Assembly: GCA_001799045.1 (NCBI GenBank)
Contig: MGRY01000184.1
Location: forward strand, 1 to 5,052
Source: Deltaproteobacteria bacterium RIFCSPLOWO2_02_56_12
Lineage (GTDB): Bacteria > Desulfobacterota > Binatia > UBA9968
Direction: 5' to 3'
Length of the DNA: 5,052 nucleotides
This document shows, piece after piece, positions 1 through 5,052 of the stretch. The position numbers and the translations under genes are program-made. The notes below the pieces were generated by a model. It worked only from the letters and a program-made list of their open reading frames with translations, had not been told where the DNA came from and ran no database searches. Positions within the stretch are counted from its first letter, which is position 1. Every line of letters starts with the position of its first letter.

Positions 1-102
1 CCGCCTTTCCTTTCGCTACCGTCTCTGCCAGCTGGCGCTGATTGCGGCCGACCGCCTTTCCTTTCGCTACCGTCTCTGCCAGCTGGCGCTGATTGCGGCC
101 GA
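1..102. repeat. 51-bp perfect tandem repeat (two copies) inside the solute-binding protein gene
   Basis: Bases 1-51 and 52-102 are identical at all 51 positions; identity breaks at base 103. The period is 17 codons, so the frame is kept and the peptide GRNQRQLAETVAKGKAV is repeated at residues 228-244 and again from 245. The second copy ends exactly at the window edge. In this protein family the helix is normally present once and is followed by a hydrophobic strand. The exact coincidence of two full copies with the sequence end points to a contig-end assembly artefact more than to a real duplication. Confidence 0.95.
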
Positions 103-781
103 TGATCATATCCTGGGCGACGAGCTTTCTGAGATATTCTTCCCCCTTCACGGACCAGAGGAAGCCCCACGTGGAATCGCCCGAGCCGGGAATGCGGGGA
201 TCGAGGATCGCAATTTTCCCCTTCCACTTGGGCCGCAAGAGATCGTCATACGACGCTATCTCTTCCGGCCTCACAAGATCGGTATTCCGCCACACCGTCT
301 CGGTAATGTAGGCCTGAAACATATAGATATACCGCCGCGCTTTGTCCGCCCATATATGGCCTCCCCACCACTGTTTCGGGTCCCTGACCTCCGGCAGGAG
401 CATCAGCGGAGCGACCGGATCCAGAAGTCCTTCGGCCAGAAGGCCGGTAATGATCGAGTTGGTGCCGCCGACATGGACGTCGAAGTAGTGAACGCCCGCT
501 TTCTTTTCCGCAATGATCTTTTTTATGTTGCTCGAACCGCGCCCCGCTACCAGCTCCAGATCGATGTCCGGAAAGCGCTTTCCAAACACCTCTTCCGTCT
601 TTCTTCTCAGTTCGGCGCTGGCCGGAACCGAGACAATAACCTTGCCCTCTTTCCTGGCCGCCTGTAGAACCTTTTCCCAATCGGCCGCCCAATCGCCCTT
701 GCCGGATTGCGCCCAAGCCGCAGGCGGCTGAAGCCAGAGAGCAACTCCGATCAGCAGAACGCTTCGGGAAAAGCTTCTCAT
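1..781 (-). CDS. ABC transporter extracellular solute-binding protein, C-terminus cut off by window edge
   Basis: This is the periplasmic ligand-binding subunit of an ABC importer. It is open from the ATG at 781 to base 2 (260 codons) with no stop, so the C-terminus lies off the left edge. Residues 1-24 form a signal peptide: basic start (MRSFSRS), hydrophobic core (VLLIGVALWL) and an AWA|Q cleavage site. The mature part carries family-1 binding-protein features: an early EKVLQAARKEGKVIV strand/helix, 'FDVHVGG' near the first crossover, 'LLRPKWKGKIAILDP' in the middle, and 'NQRQLAETVAKGKA' near residues 230-243. This pattern matches the Fe3+/thiamine/putrescine-type binding proteins. The substrate cannot be fixed because the C-terminal lobe is missing. 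The ATG at 781 is preferred over 784 because GGAGG (792-788) then sits 6 nt away instead of 3. The gene follows the ATPase gene, probably in one operon. Residues 228-244 are repeated exactly at the window edge (see repeat). Confidence 0.9.
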   Translation of the reverse strand, partial: MRSFSRSVLLIGVALWLQPPAAWAQSGKGDWAADWEKVLQAARKEGKVIVSVPASAELRRKTEEVFGKRFPDIDLELVAGRGSSNIKKIIAEKKAGVHYFDVHVGGTNSIITGLLAEGLLDPVAPLMLLPEVRDPKQWWGGHIWADKARRYIYMFQAYITETVWRNTDLVRPEEIASYDDLLRPKWKGKIAILDPRIPGSGDSTWGFLWSVKGEEYLRKLVAQDMIIGRNQRQLAETVAKGKAVGRNQRQLAETVAKGKA

Positions 782-788
782 CATTCAC

Positions 789-811
789 CTCCCAAGATTA
801 TGAATTGGGAG
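789..811 (-). promoter_or_regulatory. Hairpin covering the ribosome binding site of the solute-binding protein gene
   Basis: Bases 789-795 (CTCCCAA) and 805-811 (TTGGGAG) form a perfect 7-bp inverted repeat with a 9-nt loop. In the minus-strand mRNA the 3' arm is UUGGGAG, which contains most of the GGGAGG Shine-Dalgarno sequence just before the start codon at 781. Folding would therefore hide the ribosome site. There is no U-run, so it does not look like a terminator. A regulatory role is inferred. Confidence 0.5.
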
Positions 812-836
812 CTGTTCCGGCTGGCCCGGCAACAGC
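811..836 (-). promoter_or_regulatory. Intergenic stem-loop between ATPase and binding-protein genes
   Basis: GCTGTT (811-816) pairs with AACAGC (831-836). The inner CCGG (817-820) pairs with CCGG (826-829), leaving a 5-base loop and one bulged base at 830. That gives ten pairs, mostly GC, starting 9 nt after the ATPase stop codon. No T-run follows in the minus-strand direction, so an intrinsic terminator is unlikely. Stem-loops placed like this often protect or process mRNA between an ATPase and a binding-protein gene; here that role is inference. The stem shares base 811 with the neighbouring hairpin. Confidence 0.5.
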
Positions 837-845
837 GGAGGCGGA

Positions 846-1964
846 TCACAGCTCCCCGTTCTGACCGTCTTTACGCCAAATCCTCACGGAGTCGGGAGAT
901 AAATTCAGACAGACTTTCTGTCCGGCGGAAATTGCCTCAGCACGGGTAGTGGGCAACGTAAAAACGGTCGCGCCGAAACGCAGCTGGCATTCATACCGGT
1001 CACCGAGAAAAACCGCCGTTTCCACCCTGCACGGCAACTGGTTGAAGCCTTCGCCTTCCTTCTGCATTGAAAGCTTCACCTCTTCCGGACGAATGGCAAT
1101 CACCACGGGATCGCCATGCTTGATCTTCCCGTCAATTGTATCGCAACGGATATGAGCCCCCTCATCCCCGGAGAGCCCGATCACGACACTTTGGCCGCCG
1201 TTTTCAACTACCTTGCCCTCGAGCCAGATGACCCGGCCAATGAATTCCTGCACAAAGGGAGTTTTGGGGTGTTCATAGATCTCCTGCGGAGGACCCATCT
1301 GCTCGATCTTGCCATGCCTCATCACCGCCAACCGGTCCGACAAGGTCATCGCCTCGATCTGGTCGTGCGTCACAAAGATCACAGTGATCGACAGCCGCTG
1401 CTGCAGGCTTTTCAACTCGACCCGCATCTGCTCCCTCAGCTTTGCGTCAAGGTTGCTCAGCGGCTCGTCGAGCAGCAGGATTTTAGGAGAATAGACCAGC
1501 GCCCGGGCAAGCGCGACACGCTGCTGTTGCCCGCCGCTCAATAGCATAGCAGGCCGTTTTTCCAGTCCCGAAAGACCGACGAGTTCGAGAACCGCCGCGA
1601 CTTTTTCTCGGATCTCGCTCTCCTTCATGCGGCGCAGTCTCAAGGGATAGGAGACGTTTTCAAGGACATTCATGTGGGGCCATATGGCATAGGACTGGAA
1701 GACCATCCCCATCTCGCGCCTCTCGGGGGGAAGAAAAAGCTTATTTTGAACCGAGACGATACAGCGATCCTCCACGAAGACCTCTCCCCTATTGGGCCTC
1801 TCGAAGCCCGCGATCATTCTTAGCGTAGTGGTTTTGCCGCAGCCGCTGGGACCCAAAAGGGTGAGCACCTCTCCACGGTTAATCTCAAAGCTAACATCAT
1901 CGACGGCGAGTAACTTACCGAATCGCTTAACCAATCCGTCCGCTTTTAGAAAGGGCTGCTTCAT
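846..1964 (-). CDS. ABC transporter ATP-binding protein (Fe3+/polyamine importer type, TOBE domain)
   Basis: This is the cytoplasmic ATPase of an importer, 372 aa, the usual length for the PotA/FbpC/UgpC-like group. All nucleotide-binding motifs are intact: Walker A GPSGCGKT (38-45), Q-loop Q90 in VFQSYAIWPH, signature LSGGQ (142-146), Walker B ILLLDE (162-167) with catalytic E167, D-loop SNLD (170-173) and switch H200. From about residue 240 a C-terminal TOBE-like beta domain follows, including 'VVIAIRPEEVKL' and 'VFLGDRYECQLRF', as in importers that take up ferric iron, polyamines or related solutes. The ATG at 1964 fits the family N-terminus, but no clear Shine-Dalgarno precedes it. The solute-binding protein gene starts 64 bases downstream of its stop. 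It is probably the first gene of the operon, read from the candidate promoter at 2036-2008. No permease gene is in view, so the substrate stays open. Confidence 0.95.
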   Translation of the reverse strand: MKQPFLKADGLVKRFGKLLAVDDVSFEINRGEVLTLLGPSGCGKTTTLRMIAGFERPNRGEVFVEDRCIVSVQNKLFLPPERREMGMVFQSYAIWPHMNVLENVSYPLRLRRMKESEIREKVAAVLELVGLSGLEKRPAMLLSGGQQQRVALARALVYSPKILLLDEPLSNLDAKLREQMRVELKSLQQRLSITVIFVTHDQIEAMTLSDRLAVMRHGKIEQMGPPQEIYEHPKTPFVQEFIGRVIWLEGKVVENGGQSVVIGLSGDEGAHIRCDTIDGKIKHGDPVVIAIRPEEVKLSMQKEGEGFNQLPCRVETAVFLGDRYECQLRFGATVFTLPTTRAEAISAGQKVCLNLSPDSVRIWRKDGQNGEL

Positions 1965-2002
1965 ATCAAATGGCTGGATCTCTACTGAGAATGATTTAGA
2001 TA

Positions 2003-2032
2003 TTGACTATTTACATACAAATAATCTATATG
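2003..2032 (+). promoter_or_regulatory. Candidate sigma-70 promoter for the acyltransferase gene
   Basis: On the plus strand TTGACT (2003-2008, five of six consensus bases) is followed after 18 nt by TATATG (2027-2032, four of six). The start would be near 2039, leaving a leader of about 100 nt before the ATG at 2141. It overlaps the minus-strand promoter almost completely. Confidence 0.3.
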
Positions 2033-2036
2033 TCAA
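2008..2036 (-). promoter_or_regulatory. Candidate sigma-70 promoter for the ABC importer operon
   Basis: On the minus strand a perfect -35 box TTGACA (2036-2031) is followed after exactly 17 nt by a weak -10 box TAAATA (2013-2008, three of six consensus bases). Transcription would start near 2001, about 36 nt upstream of the ATPase ATG. The surrounding region is clearly more AT-rich than the genes. The weak -10 keeps confidence moderate. Confidence 0.4.
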
Positions 2037-2140
2037 GGAAAGAAATAGCCGTCCAATAAGAAAATTTGCCTCCTCGGAATCTATAAAGGAAGCCGTCCCG
2101 TTGGTGTTTCTTGCATCAAAAAACCTGATCGCTACAACGC

Positions 2141-3073
2141 ATGGTTTTTAAAAAATCTTACCAGTGGATCTTTTACCGTTTCTTAGAGGGGATCTTTTTA
2201 GTCTTCTTAGGACTTCCCAGGCTCCTTCCGCCCGATATCTTTCGCCGCGTATCGATGCCATTGTTGAGCTTTCTTATTTCCTTCCTTGTTCCCAGAAGGC
2301 GCATCGTAAAAAACCTGGGAGCCGCGTTTGGCGAGGTCTACTCAGAGGCTTCGAAAAAAGGTTTGGCTAAGGGCGTCCAGGAGCACTTCGTCAGAAACCT
2401 GGTTGAATGCTTCCTTCAGGTGGCTCAACCAGATCACGTGCGCAAGACCGTGACGGTCCAGGGGATCGAGCATTTGGACGCTGCTTTGGCAAAAGGAAAC
2501 GGCGTCATAGCCCTTGGGGCCCATATCGGGAATTTTGTCCTGGTGGGCGCTCGATTGGGCGTGGAGGGGTATCCATTTCATACTCTCTTTCGCATCCCAT
2601 CGGATCCGAGAATAGGAACTATCATCTGCAACTATCTTCCTCCGCGCCTCCATCAGCGGGTCATTCCGTCCCGTCCCAGGCGGGCGGCCGTAAGGCAGAT
2701 ACTCAGCGCCTTAAAGAGAAACGAGATTGTTTTTATCCTGGGTGATAACCTGAAGAAGGGAAAGGTCCAGACCCTCTTCTTTGGACAGCGCGTCTTCTCC
2801 CCTAGGGGACCCGTAAGTTTGGCCCTGCGCTCTGGAGCGGCAGTCGTGCCATTGTATCTGATTAGGAATTACCAGGGAGGGATGGAGCTCATCATCGAGC
2901 CGGAAATCTGCCTGACGAGAAATGGACGACTATCCGAGGATATCACCCAGAATACGCGCCATATAGTTGGCTATTTGGAAAACCTGATACGACGATATCC
3001 CGACCAGTGGAATTGGCTCACGGTGAGGATGAGAAGCTATCAAAAAGAGATGGTGACCAGTTCCAATAGATAA
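2141..3073 (+). CDS. Lipid A acyltransferase family protein (LpxL/HtrB-like)
   Basis: This is a 310-aa protein of the lysophospholipid/lipid A acyltransferase family, whose members transfer a fatty acyl chain from acyl-ACP to a lipid A precursor at the inner membrane. Residues 10-50 are hydrophobic (membrane anchor), followed by basic PRRRIVKNLGAAF (51-63), the usual 'KNL..aF' element. The catalytic block is at 122-134 (VIALGAHIGNF). H128 is present, but the acidic residue expected five positions later in HX4(D/E) is V133 (codon GTC at 2537-2539). Further family-like segments are 'LFRIPSDPRIG' (149-159), 'FILGDNLKKGK' (198-208), 'TLFFGQ' (211-216) and 'PVSLALRSGAAVVPLY' (224 onward). An in-frame TGA at 2126-2128 and the lack of other start codons after it make 2141 the longest start. 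No good Shine-Dalgarno is seen. It stands alone on the plus strand, diverging from the ABC genes and converging on the cupin gene. The acceptor may be lipid A or another glycolipid; activity is uncertain because of V133. Confidence 0.88.
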   Translation: MVFKKSYQWIFYRFLEGIFLVFLGLPRLLPPDIFRRVSMPLLSFLISFLVPRRRIVKNLGAAFGEVYSEASKKGLAKGVQEHFVRNLVECFLQVAQPDHVRKTVTVQGIEHLDAALAKGNGVIALGAHIGNFVLVGARLGVEGYPFHTLFRIPSDPRIGTIICNYLPPRLHQRVIPSRPRRAAVRQILSALKRNEIVFILGDNLKKGKVQTLFFGQRVFSPRGPVSLALRSGAAVVPLYLIRNYQGGMELIIEPEICLTRNGRLSEDITQNTRHIVGYLENLIRRYPDQWNWLTVRMRSYQKEMVTSSNR

Positions 3074-3077
3074 GAAC

Positions 3078-3096
3078 TCGCCGATCTTACCGGCGA
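3078..3096. terminator. Short hairpin between convergent genes, possible weak terminator
   Basis: TCGCCG (3078-3083) and CGGCGA (3091-3096) form a 6-bp stem with a 7-nt loop between the two convergent stop codons; the minus-strand stop at 3089-3087 lies in the loop. Neither side has a T-run, so intrinsic termination would be weak at best. The stem is visible; the role is inferred. Confidence 0.25.
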
Positions 3097-4199
3097 CCGA
3101 TGCCCGGCATATCCAGCGGGACTCCTCTCTCCTTTAGCCCCGCCACATAATCCCGTCGGATCTCCGGATCTTCATCCTCATACTCGATCAGAGTGCCACC
3201 TTCCTTGACGCTGATGAAAACCCCTCCGTCCCGTTTTTGCGCTGCCAAATAAATACCCATCTTGTGTCTTTTGCTGCCGTAGCGCAACGCGAGTTGCCGC
3301 GCCTTCTCAGAGCCAAGGTTGAAATGTTGGTGAAACCATCCGCTCGGTGGACTGAAGGAGCTCCCGGGCTTCCAGTCTACCCTGACGACCTGATCCCCGT
3401 GCCCGTCCTGATAAGGATGGATGCCCAATTCGTTCGGCCACATGATCGTATAACCCTCGGATTTGAGAATCAGCAGAACCGCGCCGGAGCCGTGATAGTG
3501 CGCTTTGTGATATCTGCCCACCGGCCACTCCACGAGGTGCCCTACCAGACTATTTCCGGCTATCTCAAAACCGGTAAAACCCCCGCCGGCCGCTTTCCAT
3601 TCATGCGCATCGATGGGGGCCGTGGCTACGTCGGCGATAAAGTTGGTGTCCCAATAATTCCCCCGCCCCACCATATAGCGCTTCTTACCGACAGCAAAAT
3701 AATCTTCCTCTCCATCGTAGCGATCCCTAAACTGATAATCGCAGTTGAAGATAAAATCACTATTGTGGAACATGTCTATGATCAACGGGGCGTTGGTGAC
3801 CGCCGCCAGCAATGCCCTCTGCCCGCCCCCGTTAATCAGTCGGTACCAACAGTTGAGAGGTGGAGCGAACAGGCTCCCCGGCCCCCATTCGAAAAAACGC
3901 TTGCCTTGCCCTGCCTGCCAGACCTCCGTGGAGCCCAGCCCTTCCAACACATAGATCACCTTCTCGTAGAGGTGTTTTTCCGGCTCCAGCGCTTTGCCGG
4001 GTGGGATCTCCACGATCTCCATCCCGGTGGCTCCCTCCATACCGCGAAGCTGCACAAAGGCGCCCCTCCCCCCCCGTCTGGGCCACGCCCCCAAAGCGAT
4101 CTTGGCAACATCCACGCCGTATCCCTCTACGACAGGAACTCCCTCTTCCCGCATCCAGGCCTCATAGGAGGTTGCCTTGTTTTCCAGATCTTCAGCCAT
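3087..4199 (-). CDS. Two-domain cupin protein (bicupin), function unassigned
   Basis: This is a 370-aa cytoplasmic protein with two cupin folds. The N-terminal cupin has 'PEKHLYEKVIYVLEG' (73-87) and 'PPLNCWYRLIN' (113-123). Measured against the cupin motifs, the metal positions read E74, H76, K80 and Y119, so most ligands are replaced. The C-terminal cupin has 'HYHGSGAVLLIL' (234-245) and 'PSGWFHQHFN' (285-294). Here H234, H236 and H290 are kept, PxGxxHxxxN is perfect, but the usual Glu is A240. That leaves one 3-His site, as used by some Fe(II) dioxygenases; gentisate-dioxygenase-like bicupins have a similar layout. I cannot name a substrate. No signal peptide is seen. The ATG at 4199 has AAAGGA about 10 nt upstream. 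The gene lies 59 nt behind the kinase-BON gene on the same strand, so co-transcription is likely. Confidence 0.85.
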   Translation of the reverse strand: MAEDLENKATSYEAWMREEGVPVVEGYGVDVAKIALGAWPRRGGRGAFVQLRGMEGATGMEIVEIPPGKALEPEKHLYEKVIYVLEGLGSTEVWQAGQGKRFFEWGPGSLFAPPLNCWYRLINGGGQRALLAAVTNAPLIIDMFHNSDFIFNCDYQFRDRYDGEEDYFAVGKKRYMVGRGNYWDTNFIADVATAPIDAHEWKAAGGGFTGFEIAGNSLVGHLVEWPVGRYHKAHYHGSGAVLLILKSEGYTIMWPNELGIHPYQDGHGDQVVRVDWKPGSSFSPPSGWFHQHFNLGSEKARQLALRYGSKRHKMGIYLAAQKRDGGVFISVKEGGTLIEYEDEDPEIRRDYVAGLKERGVPLDMPGIGRR

Positions 4200-4205
4200 G
4201 ATTGC

Positions 4206-4259
4206 TCAGTCCTTTCTATGCGGATCGTTGTTGTTCGGACCTCGCAGGAAAAACGCCAT
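4206..4259 (-). CDS. Possible 17-codon leader ORF coupled to the kinase stop
   Basis: The kinase-BON stop and an ATG overlap as TGATG (4261-4257). That ATG opens a 17-codon frame, MAFFLRGPNNNDPHRKD, ending at TGA 4208-4206, six nt before the cupin ATG. Its last codons contain the AAAGGA ribosome site of the cupin gene. A start overlapping a stop in this way can be read by terminating ribosomes. Such a short frame can also arise by chance, and no homology is recognised. Confidence 0.15.
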   Translation of the reverse strand: MAFFLRGPNNNDPHRKD

Positions 4260-5052
4260 CAGGGATACATATACTCAATGGGCGGGGACTCGAAATCCGT
4301 CACCACTTTCCTCACTCCCGGAACGCCCTCAACGATGCGCAGGATTTCCTGTTCCAGCTCGGACTGGGCCAGAATCCCGGAGGCATGGACCTCCCCGCCC
4401 TCTACGCGAACATTAATAGTCAGATTACGCGTTTTCGGAGAGATGATAAGGGCAGCCTGCACGCGGGCAAGGATTGTCAGGTCTTGAAAGTCCCGCTCAG
4501 AGTCGGCAGTGGGCTGGTAGTCTGCTCGTCTTGCCGCCTCCACGACCAGGTGAGCGGCAGTCTCCAAACTCATTTGGGCGATATTGAGCACCATGTCGTA
4601 ACGGCTTGGGTCCCGCCAGTCGGCGCCGAATATTGCCTGCAGCCGCCGATGCCGCGCCTTATCAACCTGCTCGATGTACTGTAGGGCGGCGGCCTCGTTG
4701 AGTCCCTTTCGGGAGCGCACCTGTTCGATCCGAAAAGCCATGGGCGCTGTCAGATGAACCTTCAATACATGACGTATCCCAGGAAAGAGCTCCTGGCCCG
4801 CGTGGCCGTGGTAGACCAGATTGCCCCCTTGAGCCACCTCGCACATAGCTGCCTGGAGAACGATCCGATAGAGTCGAAGGCTCTCCTGCCACCGCTCCCA
4901 CCAGTGAGGGAGCGTCTCCAACACCTCGGTGAACTTCGCCTCCGGTATCCCGTAACGCGCGCTCGCTTCGACCAGCACCTCTCGGCTTACGCACCGGTAG
5001 CCTAATACCGACGCAACCCGTTCCGACAGGGCCTGTCCGCCGCTGAAAGCGC
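4259..5052 (-). CDS. Cytidylate-kinase-like protein with C-terminal BON domain, N-terminus cut off by window edge
   Basis: The frame is open from the right edge (first full codon 5050-5048) to TGA 4261-4259: 263 visible codons, with only a short N-terminus missing. A GTG at 4978 is an internal codon, because homologous sequence continues upstream of it. Visible residues 1-24 (AFSGGQALSERVASVLGYRC onward) match the P-loop helix and 'LGYR.v.rEvL' segment of the cytidylate kinase-like family (Cytidylate_kin2). Later 'GGNLVYHGHAG', 'VHLTAPMAFRIEQV' (about 98-111) and 'GADWRDPSRYDMVLN' (142-156) match the same family. From about residue 190 to 253 a BON domain follows: 'DLTILARVQAAL', 'INVRVEGGEVHASG' and 'VEGVPGVRKV'. 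The kinase part presumably binds a nucleotide; its substrate is not established. BON domains are usually envelope or lipid-associated. No membrane segment is visible. It is the upstream gene of a probable operon with the cupin gene. Confidence 0.8.
   Translation of the reverse strand, partial: AFSGGQALSERVASVLGYRCVSREVLVEASARYGIPEAKFTEVLETLPHWWERWQESLRLYRIVLQAAMCEVAQGGNLVYHGHAGQELFPGIRHVLKVHLTAPMAFRIEQVRSRKGLNEAAALQYIEQVDKARHRRLQAIFGADWRDPSRYDMVLNIAQMSLETAAHLVVEAARRADYQPTADSERDFQDLTILARVQAALIISPKTRNLTINVRVEGGEVHASGILAQSELEQEILRIVEGVPGVRKVVTDFESPPIEYMYP

Noticed and set aside
246..788. 180-codon minus-strand frame starting at GTG 788
   Set aside because: It is an out-of-frame reading of the solute-binding protein gene; low-complexity Gly/Arg/Ser protein with no signal peptide or motifs.
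789..836. The two intergenic stem-loops as a rho-independent terminator after the ATPase gene
   Set aside because: No U-run follows either stem in the minus-strand direction, and the binding-protein gene follows at once.
1116..1544. 142-codon plus-strand frame
   Set aside because: It is antisense to the ATPase, whose motifs are fully intact on the other strand.
2082..2087. TATAAA as a second plus-strand -10 box
   Set aside because: No -35-like hexamer lies 16-18 nt upstream (AGAAAA at 2059-2064), so there is too little to call a promoter.
3237..4487. 416-codon open frame on the plus strand
   Set aside because: It lies antisense to the cupin and kinase-BON genes, shows no family motifs, and its composition looks like a reverse-strand reading of GC-rich coding DNA.
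4202..4684. 160-codon plus-strand frame
   Set aside because: It is antisense to the kinase-BON gene and has no recognisable domain.
4259..4978. Start of the kinase-BON gene at GTG 4978
   Set aside because: The same frame continues to the right edge with recognisable P-loop and LGYR sequence, so this GTG is an internal Val codon.

Overview
The window looks like chromosomal DNA from an uncultured, moderately GC-rich Gram-negative bacterium. The Gram-negative call rests on an LpxL/HtrB-type lipid A acyltransferase homologue and on a secreted ABC solute-binding protein. The protein flavour resembles deltaproteobacterial or NC10/Rokubacteria-like metagenomic genomes, but that is an impression, not something the sequence proves. 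I saw no RNA genes, CRISPR array or insertion sequence.

Layout from left to right. (1) Positions 1-1964, minus strand: the start of an ABC importer operon. An ATPase (1964-846) is followed by a signal-peptide-bearing solute-binding protein (781 to beyond base 1, C-terminus cut off). Two adjacent hairpins lie between them, and the second covers the ribosome binding site of the binding-protein gene. A perfect 51-bp in-frame tandem repeat lies at the extreme left edge and is probably an assembly artefact. No permease is visible; it may lie off the left edge. (2) Positions 1965-2140: an AT-rich divergent intergenic region with overlapping candidate promoters on the two strands. (3) Positions 2141-3073, plus strand: the lipid A acyltransferase homologue, which lacks the acidic residue of its HX4(D/E) motif. 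(4) Positions 3087 to 5052, minus strand: a probable two-gene operon. The upstream gene is a cytidylate-kinase-like protein fused to a C-terminal BON domain, with its N-terminus off the right edge. The downstream gene is a two-domain cupin that converges on the acyltransferase gene with a 13-bp gap.

How the genes fit together. The ATPase and binding protein belong to one importer of unassigned substrate (Fe3+, polyamine or other small-molecule class). The acyltransferase shares a divergent promoter region with that importer, but no metabolic link is evident. The kinase-BON and cupin genes run in the same direction 59 bp apart and are probably co-transcribed. Their joint function is not known to me. 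The most unusual points are the kinase-BON fusion, the cupin with its metal ligands reduced to a 3-His set in one domain, the altered acyltransferase motif, and the hairpin over the binding-protein ribosome site. None of these by itself shows a new system.
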